Shown: positions 23,892 through 33,208, counted from the first letter of the stretch. The stretch is 64,000 nucleotides of DNA from DATBFG01 sp036558645 (GCA_036558645.1 DATBFG010000028.1:1-64000); one strand, 5' to 3'. The notes: a model not told the origin generated them from the sequence alone. Numbers and translations: made by a program.

Positions 23892-24985
23892 TGGGTCCGA
23901 TTCGAGTACTGGTCGTCGATGATTCGGCACTAATGAGAAAGCTCATCCCGCAGATCCTGCAATCGGAGAGTTCGATCCAGGTGGTAGGAACTGCGATGGA
24001 CGGAAACTTCGGCCTGAAGAAGATCGAAGAATTGCGGCCGGAGGTCGTCACCCTTGACCTGGAAATGCCGGGAATGGGCGGCCTGGAAATGCTGAAAGAA
24101 ATCATGCGCCGGCATCGGGTACCGGTGATCGTGGTCAGTTCGCACAGCACCGAAGGGGCTTCCGTAACGCTCAAGGCATTGGCTCTGGGCGCGTTCGATT
24201 TTGTTGCGAAACCGCATGATGTCTGGGCTCGTATGCCCGAGGTGACTTCCGACCTGATTGCGAAGATCAAGGCGGCAGCACAGAGCCAGGGTGTAAGGCC
24301 CGCGCCCATGGCTAATCCCCAGCCCCGAAGTGAGAAAGCGGTTCTTACGCCAAAGAGCCAGCCATCACGCATCGTTGCTATCGGCGTTTCGACGGGCGGA
24401 CCAAATGCGATGCAGTACTTGCTTTCACAGCTGCCGCGCGATTTTCCAGGAAGCATCGTCGTCGTCCAGCACATGCCGGAAGGGTTTACCGAAATGTTTG
24501 CGCGGCGGTTGGACGAGATTTGTTCCATCTCCGTAAAGGAGGCGCAGTCCGGCGACTTGTTGTTAGCCGGACGCGCATTGATTTGTCCCGGAAGCCGTCA
24601 CCTCAAGGTGAAAAAGCTTCCTCTGGGTGATGTTGCCATATTGAGCGACGAGCCTCGTGTCAACGGCCATCGTCCTTCGGTGGACGTTCTCTTCAGGAGT
24701 GTTGCCGAGGAATTTGGCACACGGGGCCTCGCCGTTTTGATGACCGGGATGGGGGACGATGGCGCTCAGGGAATGGGAGCCGTACGGGAAGCGGGTGGTA
24801 TGACGATCGCGCAGAGCGAAGAGTCATGTGTGGTCTTCGGAATGCCGAAAGCCGCAATCGAACGGGGGTATGCCACGCGAGTGGTTGCCCTGGATGGATT
24901 AGCGCACACCCTTCTGGCGCAGTGTACAAGTGATCGGAAGGATGGGCTGGGAGAAATGAGCCGAGGTACTGGCGCGGGAGACTAG
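23891..24985 (+). CDS. cheB: chemoreceptor methylesterase CheB
   Basis: The 364-residue protein has an N-terminal receiver (VLVVDDSALMRK; phospho-Asp56 in TLDLEMPGMGG; AKPHD), a linker, and the C-terminal methylesterase. The catalytic triad is visible as Ser in GVSTGGPNA, His in VVQHMPEGFT and Asp in MTGMGDDGAQGM. Once phosphorylated by CheA it removes methyl groups from receptor glutamates and may deamidate glutamines. It overlaps the cheA stop by one base. CheY follows 19 bp later, with AGGAGG upstream. Confidence 0.96.
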   Translation: MGPIRVLVVDDSALMRKLIPQILQSESSIQVVGTAMDGNFGLKKIEELRPEVVTLDLEMPGMGGLEMLKEIMRRHRVPVIVVSSHSTEGASVTLKALALGAFDFVAKPHDVWARMPEVTSDLIAKIKAAAQSQGVRPAPMANPQPRSEKAVLTPKSQPSRIVAIGVSTGGPNAMQYLLSQLPRDFPGSIVVVQHMPEGFTEMFARRLDEICSISVKEAQSGDLLLAGRALICPGSRHLKVKKLPLGDVAILSDEPRVNGHRPSVDVLFRSVAEEFGTRGLAVLMTGMGDDGAQGMGAVREAGGMTIAQSEESCVVFGMPKAAIERGYATRVVALDGLAHTLLAQCTSDRKDGLGEMSRGTGAGD

Positions 24986-25004
24986 TTCGCAGGAGGAGGG
25001 TCCA

Positions 25005-25445
25005 ATGGAGCAGTTTGCAGCAATTAAACGCAGCAAGGATGGGCAACCTGTCCGCTACCTTGTGGTAGACGACTCGGTGTTCGCCCGTAAGAATCTGGCG
25101 AGGATGATCGAGACTTTTGGTGGACAAATCGCAGGCGAAGCCGGCGACGGAATGACTGCCATCAGTGAATACGACCGCACGAACCCTGACATCGTGCTCA
25201 TGGACATCACCATGCCGCAGATGGAAGGCATCGAAGCAGCCGAAAAGATCGTCCTAGGCCACCCCGACGCACGCATCGTCATGGTGTCTTCGGTGGGGTA
25301 CCAGGAAAACATAGTCGCCGCTTTGCAACGTGGAGCACGACACTTTGTGCAGAAGCCGGTGAAGGCCGAGGTTCTTTACGAAGTCATCAAGTACGTGCTG
25401 GGTGAAGACGGCGCGGTTGCGAACGCTGCGGGCGCAGGAGCCTGA
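25005..25445 (+). CDS. cheY: chemotaxis response regulator CheY
   Basis: The 146-residue single receiver domain has RYLVVDDSVFARKNL, phospho-Asp67 in VLMDITMPQMEG, MVSSVGYQ (the switch Ser/Thr) and QKPVK. It is preceded by a strong AGGAGGAGG ribosome-binding site at 24992-25000. Phosphorylated by CheA, it would act on the flagellar switch or on another motility output. CheX starts 2 bp after its stop, which fits a kinase / regulator / phosphatase set. Confidence 0.93.
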   Translation: MEQFAAIKRSKDGQPVRYLVVDDSVFARKNLARMIETFGGQIAGEAGDGMTAISEYDRTNPDIVLMDITMPQMEGIEAAEKIVLGHPDARIVMVSSVGYQENIVAALQRGARHFVQKPVKAEVLYEVIKYVLGEDGAVANAAGAGA

Positions 25446-25447
25446 TC

Positions 25448-25948
25448 ATGAAGATGGAGTTGATTCAGCCTTTTATCAATGCGGCGGATGCCGTCTTGGC
25501 ACAAGGTCTGCAGAGCCCCACGACGATTGGGAACCTCACAATGGAAGAGGAAGCCTATCGCCGTAAGGGAGTAGCAGCACTTGTAGCTGTTACGGGGGAT
25601 ATTGAAGGCCGAATGATCGTGGACCTCGATCCACAAACCGCGGTTAAGGTGGCCAGCCACTTCGCCGGCAGTGAACTGCCCGAATCGGATACGCTGGTTC
25701 GCGAGACCGTGTGTGAATTAGCAAATCAGGTCGTGGGAAATGCGATCACGGCGCTGAATGATCAAGGCTTTCATTTTCGGGTGCATCCGCCGGAGTTTCA
25801 CACGTCTGAGCAAGGTGGACGCAGCAGCGAGGACACTGAAGCTGTAGTGATCTGTTTTGAAACCAGCAGTGGCACGGTTTTTATGAACATAGCGCTTCGC
25901 TACAACATGCGCCGCCAGGCAGAACGCGCGGCAAGAAGCGGCAATTAG
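25448..25948 (+). CDS. cheX: CheX-type CheY phosphatase
   Basis: The protein has 166 residues. The family pattern is visible: LIQPFINAADAVL at the start, VTGDIEGRMIVDLDPQTA, and the catalytic helix with Glu and Asn in VRETVCELANQVVGNAITAL (the E-x2-N motif shared by CheC/CheX/FliY phosphatases). It would dephosphorylate CheY-P and end the signal. It closes the chemosensory operon. No CheZ, CheC or CheD is nearby. Confidence 0.9.
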   Translation: MKMELIQPFINAADAVLAQGLQSPTTIGNLTMEEEAYRRKGVAALVAVTGDIEGRMIVDLDPQTAVKVASHFAGSELPESDTLVRETVCELANQVVGNAITALNDQGFHFRVHPPEFHTSEQGGRSSEDTEAVVICFETSSGTVFMNIALRYNMRRQAERAARSGN

Positions 25949-25995
25949 TCATGAAGACAGAACAACCATTCGTAGTTCAGAAGACGACGAGACGA

Positions 25996-27429
25996 TCAAG
26001 GCCCAACCAGTACGAACACTGGGTTCTGCGTTGGTGGTTGGCCTCCCGCGGGTTGTTGGGGCGGGAAAGCACTCAACGGCGTATCGATTCCGGCGTTCGC
26101 CCCGACGCCAACACCGTTCAGCGACACCAGGTTGTCCGACCCTGATACGGTATTGATCACTGCAACATTCCCAGAATCGCATTTTCCTACATAGACTCTT
26201 GAGCTGTCGTTCGCGGCCGCTACCGATAGGCGAAACCTTGCCACAGGCATACCCGCTGTATTGGTCGTGCAGCCAGTGGGATTTCGTGTATCCACCCACG
26301 TCGTACCAAGCGGGATGCTCGTCTTAGTGCTGTTATCGGCAGCATTCACGACCGCGACATTCGAAGAAATCCCGCCGCACGGATTCAGGTCGCTCGAATC
26401 GTAAGGATTACAAGGCGGCGCCAATGTGACCAACTGATAGGTCGCAACATACAGTCGCGTATCGTCGGGCAACATTGCAAGAGAAACAGGCGAGCATCCG
26501 GATGGGCACGGAGCATTCGGGCCGGCGCTCAAATCAATCGTCGCCAACGGAATGGGAATATCGCTGGAGACATTGAACGATCTCACGACTGTAGTGGTCG
26601 GATTTGTCACATAAAGGCGGTTTCCGTGCTGGTCGTAGAACATGAAGTTCGCGCCGGGATCGACCGCAACGCTATTGAGAACAGTGTCCGAGGATGTATC
26701 AATCGTCGAGATCATGCCGCTACCGGAACTCAACACATAGGCTCGAGCGCTGTCGGATCGGACAACAACCCAGACCGGAGCAATGATGTTCGGATCCGTA
26801 ATCGTTGTTCGAACCGTCTTGTCCCCAGGATTGATGCTGGTTACCGTATTGTTGCCCTGGTTTGCGACGTACAAACGCTTCGCGTCCGGTGTCTCGGCCA
26901 ATGCCATGGGAACGGGATCGATCGGGCATGGCGTGGCGAACGGAGTAAGGCAAATCGTGTCGGTGATCACATTGTTGGCAGCCGAAATCGCAACCACTGT
27001 TCCATTGCCCGAATTGGCCACGTAGACGGTACTGCTCTCTGTTGTCCCAACGAAACTGGGTAACGAACCTGCCGGCAGGCTGGTGGTCGTCAATAGCGTT
27101 TGGCTGGTGGGAACATATGAAGAAACCGAATTTTCGACAGCATTGGCGATGTAAACCCGGCTGCTGTTTGGCAGTAGCGCCGCGTGCGCCGGGCCAACAC
27201 CAATCGTGGCAACACCAACATTGGTGTCTCCAGAGACGTCTACCCGGGTGCTGCCGCCGGGATTTCCAGGTCCATTCGTGCTGATAGCAAGCACGTAGTG
27301 GAATCCCCCTGGATCGGGCGGCTTGGGCGGAAGCGGGATGGCCACCGGGCGGAATGTGTCCCCACAGCTCAAACAGACTAGAAACAAAATAGCGATAGTC
27401 GCGATTCGGCTCGCGCGCCAAACAGTCAT
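25996..27429 (-). CDS. surface lipoprotein with YVTN-type beta-propeller repeats
   Basis: The 477-residue protein has a lipoprotein signal peptide (MTVWRASRIATIAILFLVCL followed by SCGD; lipobox Cys near residue 23). A Pro-rich linker and many propeller blades of the YVTN/YncE type follow, with phrases such as VYVANSGNGTVVAISAANNV, RLYVANQGNNTVTSINPGDK and RVYVGKCDSGNVAVINTVSG. It would sit on a membrane surface; function is unknown, but binding or scaffold roles are common. The ATG at 27429 is preferred to the TTG at 27462 because it puts the basic residues at the signal-peptide start. It converges with cheX across 47 bp without an obvious terminator. Confidence 0.82.
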   Translation of the reverse strand: MTVWRASRIATIAILFLVCLSCGDTFRPVAIPLPPKPPDPGGFHYVLAISTNGPGNPGGSTRVDVSGDTNVGVATIGVGPAHAALLPNSSRVYIANAVENSVSSYVPTSQTLLTTTSLPAGSLPSFVGTTESSTVYVANSGNGTVVAISAANNVITDTICLTPFATPCPIDPVPMALAETPDAKRLYVANQGNNTVTSINPGDKTVRTTITDPNIIAPVWVVVRSDSARAYVLSSGSGMISTIDTSSDTVLNSVAVDPGANFMFYDQHGNRLYVTNPTTTVVRSFNVSSDIPIPLATIDLSAGPNAPCPSGCSPVSLAMLPDDTRLYVATYQLVTLAPPCNPYDSSDLNPCGGISSNVAVVNAADNSTKTSIPLGTTWVDTRNPTGCTTNTAGMPVARFRLSVAAANDSSRVYVGKCDSGNVAVINTVSGSDNLVSLNGVGVGANAGIDTPLSAFPPQQPAGGQPPTQNPVFVLVGP

Positions 27430-27618
27430 CGGCACTCCGACTTCATCGATGGGTAGTCTCAAGAGAATTTTCTATTTTAATGACTAGATGCAATTCGCGC
27501 CAGAAGGGGAAGCCTGGAGTCGAGAGGAATGGGGCTATTCTCGCAGGCATCAGACATAGGCGCCGAGCACAGCGCGTCGGAGTTGGCAAAAGAGGTATTG
27601 GGGCCTAAAAACTGAGGC

Positions 27619-28458
27619 TTACGCCTCCGCCCGACCGCGCCTCTTTGCCGTTGCTGGCGCCTGCGCGGTGGTAGCGGCTGGCTTCTTTTTCCCTTCCATT
27701 TGCGCCAAACTCTGCTTGAGGGCAGCCATAAGATCGACCACGGGAGCGAGTTTTTTCGGCTTTTCGACTTCGGCGATCTTGCCACCTTCAAGTTTGGTCT
27801 GAATGAGGTTTTTCAGATTGTCCTGGAAAGTATCGTGGTATTTCTCCGGATCCCACTCATCGGCCAGAGCTTCAATTAGCTGGTGTGCAACCTTCACCTC
27901 AGCTTCCTTTAGATCTACGTCCGGCGCGCCGAAACCCTCGACCTCTCTGACCTCTTCCGCGTAGTACATAGTGTGCAGCATCATTCCGCCCGAATGGGGG
28001 CGGAGAAAGACCGTGTATTCACGGTTGTGCATAGTGAGTTTGGCAATGGCAACATACTCACTCTCTTCGAGCGCCTTCGTCAGCAATGCATACGGACGTC
28101 GTCCAGCTTCTTCGGGCAGCATGTAATAGGAAGACTCAAAATAAACCGGATCCACGTCTGCCGATTTTACGAATTCGAGGATTTCCATCGTTTTGGCAGT
28201 TTTTGGCTCAATTTTCTTGATCTCTTCCGGCTCGATGACGACATATTCGTCCTTCCGGTACTCGTATCCTTTTACGATCTCGCTGCGTTCCACGACCCGG
28301 TTGTCGGCAGGACAATACAGCTGCTGCTTGATACGCTGCAGGTCGTCACGATGCAGCATGTGGAAAGAAATGCTCGAGCTGCGGGCGCCGGAAAAAAGTC
28401 GGACCGGCATCGAGATAAGACCAAAGGTAAGATATCCAGACCAAACCGAGGCTGCCAT
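27619..28458 (-). CDS. ku: DNA end-binding protein Ku
   Basis: The 279-residue prokaryotic Ku begins with the signature SVWSGYLTFGLISMPVRLFS. It shows CPADNRVVERSEIVKGYEY, the EIKKIEPKTAKTMEI segment and MLHTMYYAEEVRE, and ends in a short Lys/Ala-rich tail. Ku binds double-strand ends and recruits LigD for non-homologous end joining. LigD is not in this window, so the partner must be elsewhere. The ATG at 28458 is chosen over 28479 because GGGGAGA lies just upstream and the family starts with this sequence. Confidence 0.95.
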   Translation of the reverse strand: MAASVWSGYLTFGLISMPVRLFSGARSSSISFHMLHRDDLQRIKQQLYCPADNRVVERSEIVKGYEYRKDEYVVIEPEEIKKIEPKTAKTMEILEFVKSADVDPVYFESSYYMLPEEAGRRPYALLTKALEESEYVAIAKLTMHNREYTVFLRPHSGGMMLHTMYYAEEVREVEGFGAPDVDLKEAEVKVAHQLIEALADEWDPEKYHDTFQDNLKNLIQTKLEGGKIAEVEKPKKLAPVVDLMAALKQSLAQMEGKKKPAATTAQAPATAKRRGRAEA

Positions 28459-28573
28459 GTATTCTCCCCGTAGTGCCAAAGCCAGAGCTGTGCCAGGCTA
28501 GGTGAGTTTAGACTACATCGAAGACTTTGATGCACGAACCTAACGCCGGTAATCGAATTAAAAAGCCCGATAA

Positions 28574-28602
28574 AATGGGGCCAATGCCCAACAACCCCCA
28601 TT
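28574..28602. repeat. inverted repeat AATGGGG / CCCCATT between ku and the DUF92 gene
   Basis: Two 7-bp arms are separated by 15 bp in the divergent intergenic region. It could be an operator or a leader hairpin for the plus-strand gene; no homologous site was found elsewhere in the window. Confidence 0.3.
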
Positions 28603-28637
28603 AGTAGTAGTTGTCGAACAGGTTCCCGAATACCCAT

Positions 28638-29381
28638 ATGACTGCTGTCCTGAGCGTGCCAAGGCTGCTTTCCGCGGAGTCGATCAATCCGGCCATAGTA
28701 ACGCCTCTCGTAGTGTCCTGTGGCTTCGCGGTCCTTGCTCGCCTGGTAAGAGGTGTCACCTACTCGGGAGCTATCGTCGGAGCTCTCGTATGTTTTGCAC
28801 TTTACGCCTCAGCGGGTGCCGGATCGTTTCTCATGCTGGTGGCGTTGTTCGCATTAACTTGGCTGGCGACAAGAATCGGATACCTCCACAAGAAAAGGCT
28901 AGGCGCCGCTGAGAACCAGGACGGAAGAAGTGCTTCCCAGGTCTTGGCGAACCTGTCGACCGCTGCCATCTGCATGATTGCCTTCCACGCTACCGGCAAG
29001 ACTTCCCTGTTGCTCGCGGGCGTTGCTGCGTTGGCGGAAGCTGCAGCGGATACCGTCGCCAGCGAGATGGGCCAATCTCAGGCCGACACTGCGCGGCTGA
29101 TTACTTCGTGGGAGGTGGTTCCCGCCGGTACCGATGGCGGCATCACGGTGTGGGGAACCCTATCCGGGATGCTCGCAGCCTTCGCGATCGTTTCGTTAGG
29201 AGCTGCCGTTGACTTGATCCCCTGGCAAAAGGCTGCCATTCCATTAATTGCAGCCATCATCGGCATGCTCACCGACAGCATCCTCGGTGCGGCACTGGAA
29301 CGCAGAGGTTGGCTCAACAACGATCTCGTCAATCTTCTCAGCACCTGGGTCGCAGCTGGTCTGGCCTTTCTCTGCGCATAA
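28638..29381 (+). CDS. DUF92/TMEM19 family integral membrane protein
   Basis: The 247-residue protein is very hydrophobic with about six transmembrane helices. DUF92 hallmarks are visible: RGVTYSGAIVGALVCFALYA, FALTWLATRIGYLHKKRLG (with the conserved Lys/Arg-rich loop), NLSTAAICMIAFHA, EAAADTVASEMGQ and AGTDGGITVWGTLSGM. Some plant/cyanobacterial relatives act in phytyl-phosphate metabolism; function here is unknown. The ATG at 28638 is used rather than the TTG at 28611. A 7-bp inverted repeat (28574-28580 with 28596-28602) lies between it and the divergent ku gene. Confidence 0.85.
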   Translation: MTAVLSVPRLLSAESINPAIVTPLVVSCGFAVLARLVRGVTYSGAIVGALVCFALYASAGAGSFLMLVALFALTWLATRIGYLHKKRLGAAENQDGRSASQVLANLSTAAICMIAFHATGKTSLLLAGVAALAEAAADTVASEMGQSQADTARLITSWEVVPAGTDGGITVWGTLSGMLAAFAIVSLGAAVDLIPWQKAAIPLIAAIIGMLTDSILGAALERRGWLNNDLVNLLSTWVAAGLAFLCA

Positions 29382-29570
29382 TCGCTTCAAAAGAAAATTT
29401 CGCGGATCTCTAAAGCAATCGATTCTCGCAACCCGAACGTCCATGTCCCCATGTTCCTTGTGATACCTGGAGGAGCACCTTGAAAATAGTCTCTACCCTA
29501 CTGAGATCCACGAGCATCTGAATTATCTTAGGGCGCTCGGCACGGTTCCCTGAGCTAAAGATATAGATAT

Positions 29571-30359
29571 ATGAAGGCTAAGACTTTCGTGATCGGCTGT
29601 GCGTTCGCACTTGCTCTTTTGCTTTTTGGACAGCACCGTCAAAGTGCATCACCTACGCTGGATTTCCATTCAGTGGTTGACTTGACTCACTCCATCAACG
29701 CAAGTGTTCCGACGTATGAATCATCTGCACAACCGGGCTTCCAAACTAAGACAGTCGCAACTATCGAAAAGGATCAATACTTTGCTCGCGAGATTTCTCT
29801 CCCGGAACACTTTGGAACCCATCTCGACGCTCCCGCTCACTTCGCTCGGGGAAAGTGGACCGTGGATCAGATCCCGGTTGATCGTTTGATTGCGCCGCTT
29901 GTCGTGCTCGACGTCACCGCATTAGTCAAACAGAAACCTGATTACCAGGTCGCCGTGGAAGATGTGGCAAAGTGGGAGCAAGCGAATGGTCAGATTCCAC
30001 AGGGCGCAGTGGTAATCGCCCGTACGGGATGGGATAGTCGTTGGAAATTAGCGAAAGACTACCGTAACCCTGACAGCACCGGGACCATGCACTTTCCTGG
30101 ATTTTCACTGGATGCCGCCAAGTTCCTCGTCGAGGGAAGGAACATATATGGCCTGGGCATTGATACTCTCAGCATCGATTACGGACCGTCCCAGGATTTC
30201 CCGGTTCACCAATACACACTGGCTCACAGTTTGTATCACCTAGAGGATGTGGCCAACCTTGGTGACGTCCCGGCAAGCGGAGCTATTGTGGTTGTCGCTC
30301 CTATGAAGCTTGAAGGCGGCTCCGGTGGACCTGTACGGGTTCTAGCCTTGTTGAAGTGA
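29571..30359 (+). CDS. secreted cyclase-family (kynurenine formamidase-like) hydrolase
   Basis: The 262-residue protein has an N-terminal hydrophobic signal segment (residues 4-20). The cyclase-family metal motif HFGTHLDAPAHF is near residue 85, with the supporting motif DLTHSINASVPTYESS earlier. GAVVIARTGWDSRW and GIDTLSIDYG...HQYTLAHSLY follow; His and Asp in the first motif bind metal. Members include arylformamidase and isatin hydrolase. The substrate is unknown, but the signal segment suggests an exported enzyme. It stands alone, with an unassigned 189-bp leader region. Confidence 0.85.
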   Translation: MKAKTFVIGCAFALALLLFGQHRQSASPTLDFHSVVDLTHSINASVPTYESSAQPGFQTKTVATIEKDQYFAREISLPEHFGTHLDAPAHFARGKWTVDQIPVDRLIAPLVVLDVTALVKQKPDYQVAVEDVAKWEQANGQIPQGAVVIARTGWDSRWKLAKDYRNPDSTGTMHFPGFSLDAAKFLVEGRNIYGLGIDTLSIDYGPSQDFPVHQYTLAHSLYHLEDVANLGDVPASGAIVVVAPMKLEGGSGGPVRVLALLK

Positions 30360-30470
30360 ACTTCACACTGGAAATGATTCATTTGAGAATTCCTGGACCT
30401 TTGAAGCTTCTATTCACATCTGATCCATTGTTAGTTTTCTAACCTTTCACAAAACCCAGCGAGGCACAGA

Positions 30471-30995
30471 ATGAGCGATCCGCGCTATCCAATCGGAAAG
30501 TTCTCGTTCGAAGGGCCCTTGACCCAAGCACAGCGAAATAGCTTCCTCAACGATATTGAACGCCTCCCTTCCGTGTTTCGATCCGCTATAGAAGGTCTGT
30601 CATCCGAACAATTAGACACTCCGTATCGCGAGGGAGGGTGGACAGTCCGCCAGGTGATTCATCATGTCCCTGATAGCCACATGAATGCCTATATCCGGTT
30701 CAAACTCGCCCTGACCGAAGACGAGCCCACGATCAAGCCCTATATGGAGGATCGCTGGGCACGATTGGCAGATACAGATAAGACGCCACCAGAGGTCTCC
30801 CTGGTCCTGCTAGATCAGCTCCACGACCGCTGGACGCGGTTGCTGCGTTCCATCACACCCGAGCAATGGAAGCGCAGCTTCAGGCATCCGGAAATGGGTT
30901 TAGTTTCCCTGGAGAAGAATCTCGCTCTCTACTCGTGGCACGGCAAGCACCATCTGGCGCACGTAACTGAGTTGCGGAAACGCATGGGCTGGTAA
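30471..30995 (+). CDS. DinB/YfiT-like putative metal-dependent hydrolase or thiol S-transferase
   Basis: The 174-residue protein follows the Bacillus YfiT pattern closely: DPRYPIGKF at the start, GWTVRQVIHHVPDSHMNAYI, DRWARLADT, and the C-terminal metal motif SWHGKHHLAHVTELRKRMGW. The three His ligands of the DinB fold are present (one in VIHHV, two in the C-terminal motif). Relatives in Firmicutes use bacillithiol as cosubstrate; whether this organism makes it cannot be seen here. It stands alone, with a GCGAGGCAC-type weak ribosome-binding site. Confidence 0.88.
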   Translation: MSDPRYPIGKFSFEGPLTQAQRNSFLNDIERLPSVFRSAIEGLSSEQLDTPYREGGWTVRQVIHHVPDSHMNAYIRFKLALTEDEPTIKPYMEDRWARLADTDKTPPEVSLVLLDQLHDRWTRLLRSITPEQWKRSFRHPEMGLVSLEKNLALYSWHGKHHLAHVTELRKRMGW

Positions 30996-31019
30996 GCGTG
31001 GAACCTCAGTAGTCGGGCA

Positions 31020-31634
31020 CTAACTCGGGGATAACCGCCAGGCGAGGTAGCTCAACGCCTCCCTATTTACCGCGAGAAAGCGCTGCCACATAGACCGTGG
31101 TCGGGAATCGGATCTGGGCGCAACGTAGACCTTGATCCCCTCGTGCTCAAGAAGCTTCCGTATGCGGAAGACGTGGTATTCGTCGCTAACCGCAGTGCAC
31201 GTTTGCATGTGGTTGGCACGCATGATGACCGCCGTGCGTTCCGCAGACTGCGCAGAGTCTGAACCTTGGGTTTCGGCGATCAGATCTTGCTCGGGAATTC
31301 CTCGGTGCATGAGGTAATCGTGCCCGACTTCACCCTCGTTGAACTTTATGTCCGCACCCGAGCCGCCGGTTGTGATTACGACGGGCGCTACCCCCTGCCT
31401 GTATAGATCGAAGGCATGATCCAATCGGGCTCGATAAACGGGAGAGGGCCGGCCGGAATATTGTGCCGCGCCGAAGACCACGATCGCGTCCGCGGAATCG
31501 ACCTGTTGCTTGGAGGCGTCCCTTACTACTCCAATGCTGGTAACGGCTAGGCAGAGCAGGAACATCCCGACAACTGGCGCTGTCAGCCATAAAAGCCAAT
31601 GGCCTTTCAAGCTCCTGGCTCTAACTTCATTCAT
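31020..31634 (-). CDS. YdcF/SanA-like DUF218 membrane protein
   Basis: The 204-residue protein has one N-terminal transmembrane helix (LLWLTAPVVGMFLLCLAVTS) followed by a DUF218 domain: ADAIVVFGAAQYSGRPSPVY, VITTGGSGADIKFNEGEVGHDYL, SDSAQSAERTAVIMR and VSDEYHVFRIRKL. Members (SanA, ElyC, YdcF) affect envelope integrity in Enterobacteria. Its ATG overlaps the tsaC stop by 4 bp, so the two are coupled. Confidence 0.85.
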   Translation of the reverse strand: MNEVRARSLKGHWLLWLTAPVVGMFLLCLAVTSIGVVRDASKQQVDSADAIVVFGAAQYSGRPSPVYRARLDHAFDLYRQGVAPVVITTGGSGADIKFNEGEVGHDYLMHRGIPEQDLIAETQGSDSAQSAERTAVIMRANHMQTCTAVSDEYHVFRIRKLLEHEGIKVYVAPRSDSRPRSMWQRFLAVNREALSYLAWRLSPS

Positions 31635-32320
31635 CCCTGGGCGAAAAACTCAGAAATCTCCTGGGCGGGAATAGCTCCCACGCGCATCACTTGCCATCGC
31701 GTTTCCTCGTCCGTCAGATCAACGATTGTGGATGCGACATCGCGCGGCGACATGCCCCCGTCCACGATTATGGAGATACGTCCTTGCAACTGGTCGCGCA
31801 CCGCTTCAGCAGTCGTACATTCGGAGGCCCCGCTAAGGTTGGCCGACGTCGCGGTAATGGGGATCGCAGCCGTCTGAATGACTGACAAGGCGATCTTCGA
31901 ATTCGGGACTCGCAGCGCCACGTTACCCGTGTTCGCGGTAACTTTCAGTGGAAGTCGCGACGCTGCCTTCACAATCAGCGTTAGGGGTCCTGGCCAGAAC
32001 TTGCGAGCAAGTTCGTAAAACTCCTTGGGTAATGGCCGTGCCAGTTCTTCCGCCTGGTCTACGCTCTCAATCAGCAGCGAAAGCGGCTTATGGCGGGAAC
32101 GCGATTTGATTTCATAAACACGCTCCACTGCCCGCAGATTGAAGGGGTCGGCGGCTAAACCGTAAAACGTGTCGGTCGGCATGCCCAGAATCTCGCCAGA
32201 GCGGATCTGTTCCGCTGCATAGCGAATTAGGGACGCTTCCGGTTTTTCACTGTTGATCTTGACGATTTCAGCTCGCACGAGCCCTTCCCTGACGTCCATT
32301 GTAAGTGGCGAAACTACCAT
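31631..32320 (-). CDS. tsaC: L-threonylcarbamoyladenylate synthase (TsaC/Sua5/YwlC)
   Basis: The protein has about 229 residues. The YrdC-domain signature is clear: GEILGMPTDTFYGLAADPFN, VYEIKSRSRHKPLSLLIES, FWPGPLTLIVKA, VALRVPNSKIA and ITATSANLSG. It makes threonylcarbamoyl-AMP for the t6A modification of ANN-decoding tRNAs. The open frame reaches back to 32437, but that would overlap the divergent methyltransferase start (32372). ATG at 32320 (or 32299) is more likely; neither has a strong ribosome-binding site. The downstream YdcF-like gene overlaps by 4 bp. Confidence 0.93.
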   Translation of the reverse strand: MVVSPLTMDVREGLVRAEIVKINSEKPEASLIRYAAEQIRSGEILGMPTDTFYGLAADPFNLRAVERVYEIKSRSRHKPLSLLIESVDQAEELARPLPKEFYELARKFWPGPLTLIVKAASRLPLKVTANTGNVALRVPNSKIALSVIQTAAIPITATSANLSGASECTTAEAVRDQLQGRISIIVDGGMSPRDVASTIVDLTDEETRWQVMRVGAIPAQEISEFFAQG

Positions 32321-32371
32321 ACCACGGGGCAGTCCTCGAAGCCGAGACAAACGCGTATCATTTCCACTGCG

Positions 32372-33208
32372 ATGACTAGAGCGGCTGCCAACCTGGGTAC
32401 GCACCATGGCCGGTTGCGACGCATCGAGGGCCGTCACAACGCCGCCGTAAAGCAGTTGCGCCGCGCCTTTGATCGCGGAGAATTGACCGAAGACGGCTAT
32501 CTAGCAATCGACGGGCTACGCATCGTGGAAGAGGCTATACGTAGCGGGCTGCGATTCAAGGCAGTGTTTTTCAGCGCTTCAGGCGAGAATAAGGCCGACC
32601 GGCTTCTGCCACAGATCGGTGCGCACACCGAAACCCTGCTGCTGAGTGATCAACTTTTCGCATCGGCAGTTTCGGCGGAAGCCCCGCAAGGCGTTGCGGC
32701 GCTCGTACGGTTTGCCGAGCTGTCGACCGAAGAAGTGTTGCTGCGGGCGACTCGCGGGCCGCTTCTGGTCCTGGCAGGCGTTCAGGATCCGGGAAATCTC
32801 GGAACAATTCTTCGCTCGGCCGAAGCTTTCGGAGCAGCGGGTGTGTTGCTGGGCGAGAATACCGTCAGCCCATTCAATCCCAAAGTTGTACGGGGTTCGG
32901 CAGGTTCCATCTTTAGGCTGCCTTTCGCCCGCGACAGGTTGGACAACATCATGTCAGAGCTTCGATCTCGCGGGATGAGGCTGTTCGCAACGTCATCGCA
33001 CAAGGGTACGCCTCTGCCGGAAGCCAACCTGGGTGAAAATCCGGCCATCTTCATCGGGAATGAAGGTGCTGGCCTGCCGCGAGACTTGATTGCGCAGATG
33101 GATGAACTGCTTGCCATCCCTCATTCCGAGAAAGTTGAGTCGCTGAACGCGGGCATTGCCGCCAGCATCGTTTTGTATGAAATAGCCCGACAAAGGAAAA
33201 GTTTGTGA
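32372..33208 (+). CDS. TrmH/SpoU family RNA 2'-O-methyltransferase
   Basis: The 278-residue protein has an N-terminal RNA-binding domain (AVKQLRRAFDRGELTEDGYL) and then the knotted SPOUT domain with its three motifs: DPGNLGTILRSAEAFGA, FIGNEGAGLP and SLNAGIAASIVLYE. It probably methylates ribose in rRNA or tRNA; the exact target cannot be read from sequence. The ATG at 32372 is divergent from tsaC. The last four bases overlap the rarA GTG (GTGA). Confidence 0.92.
   Translation: MTRAAANLGTHHGRLRRIEGRHNAAVKQLRRAFDRGELTEDGYLAIDGLRIVEEAIRSGLRFKAVFFSASGENKADRLLPQIGAHTETLLLSDQLFASAVSAEAPQGVAALVRFAELSTEEVLLRATRGPLLVLAGVQDPGNLGTILRSAEAFGAAGVLLGENTVSPFNPKVVRGSAGSIFRLPFARDRLDNIMSELRSRGMRLFATSSHKGTPLPEANLGENPAIFIGNEGAGLPRDLIAQMDELLAIPHSEKVESLNAGIAASIVLYEIARQRKSL

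Noticed and set aside
23860..24528. 222-residue minus-strand open frame
   Set aside because: Antisense shadow of cheB, whose motifs are complete.
26720..27421. 233-residue minus-strand open frame
   Set aside because: Out-of-frame shadow within the beta-propeller lipoprotein gene; composition rich in Trp, His and Cys without pattern.
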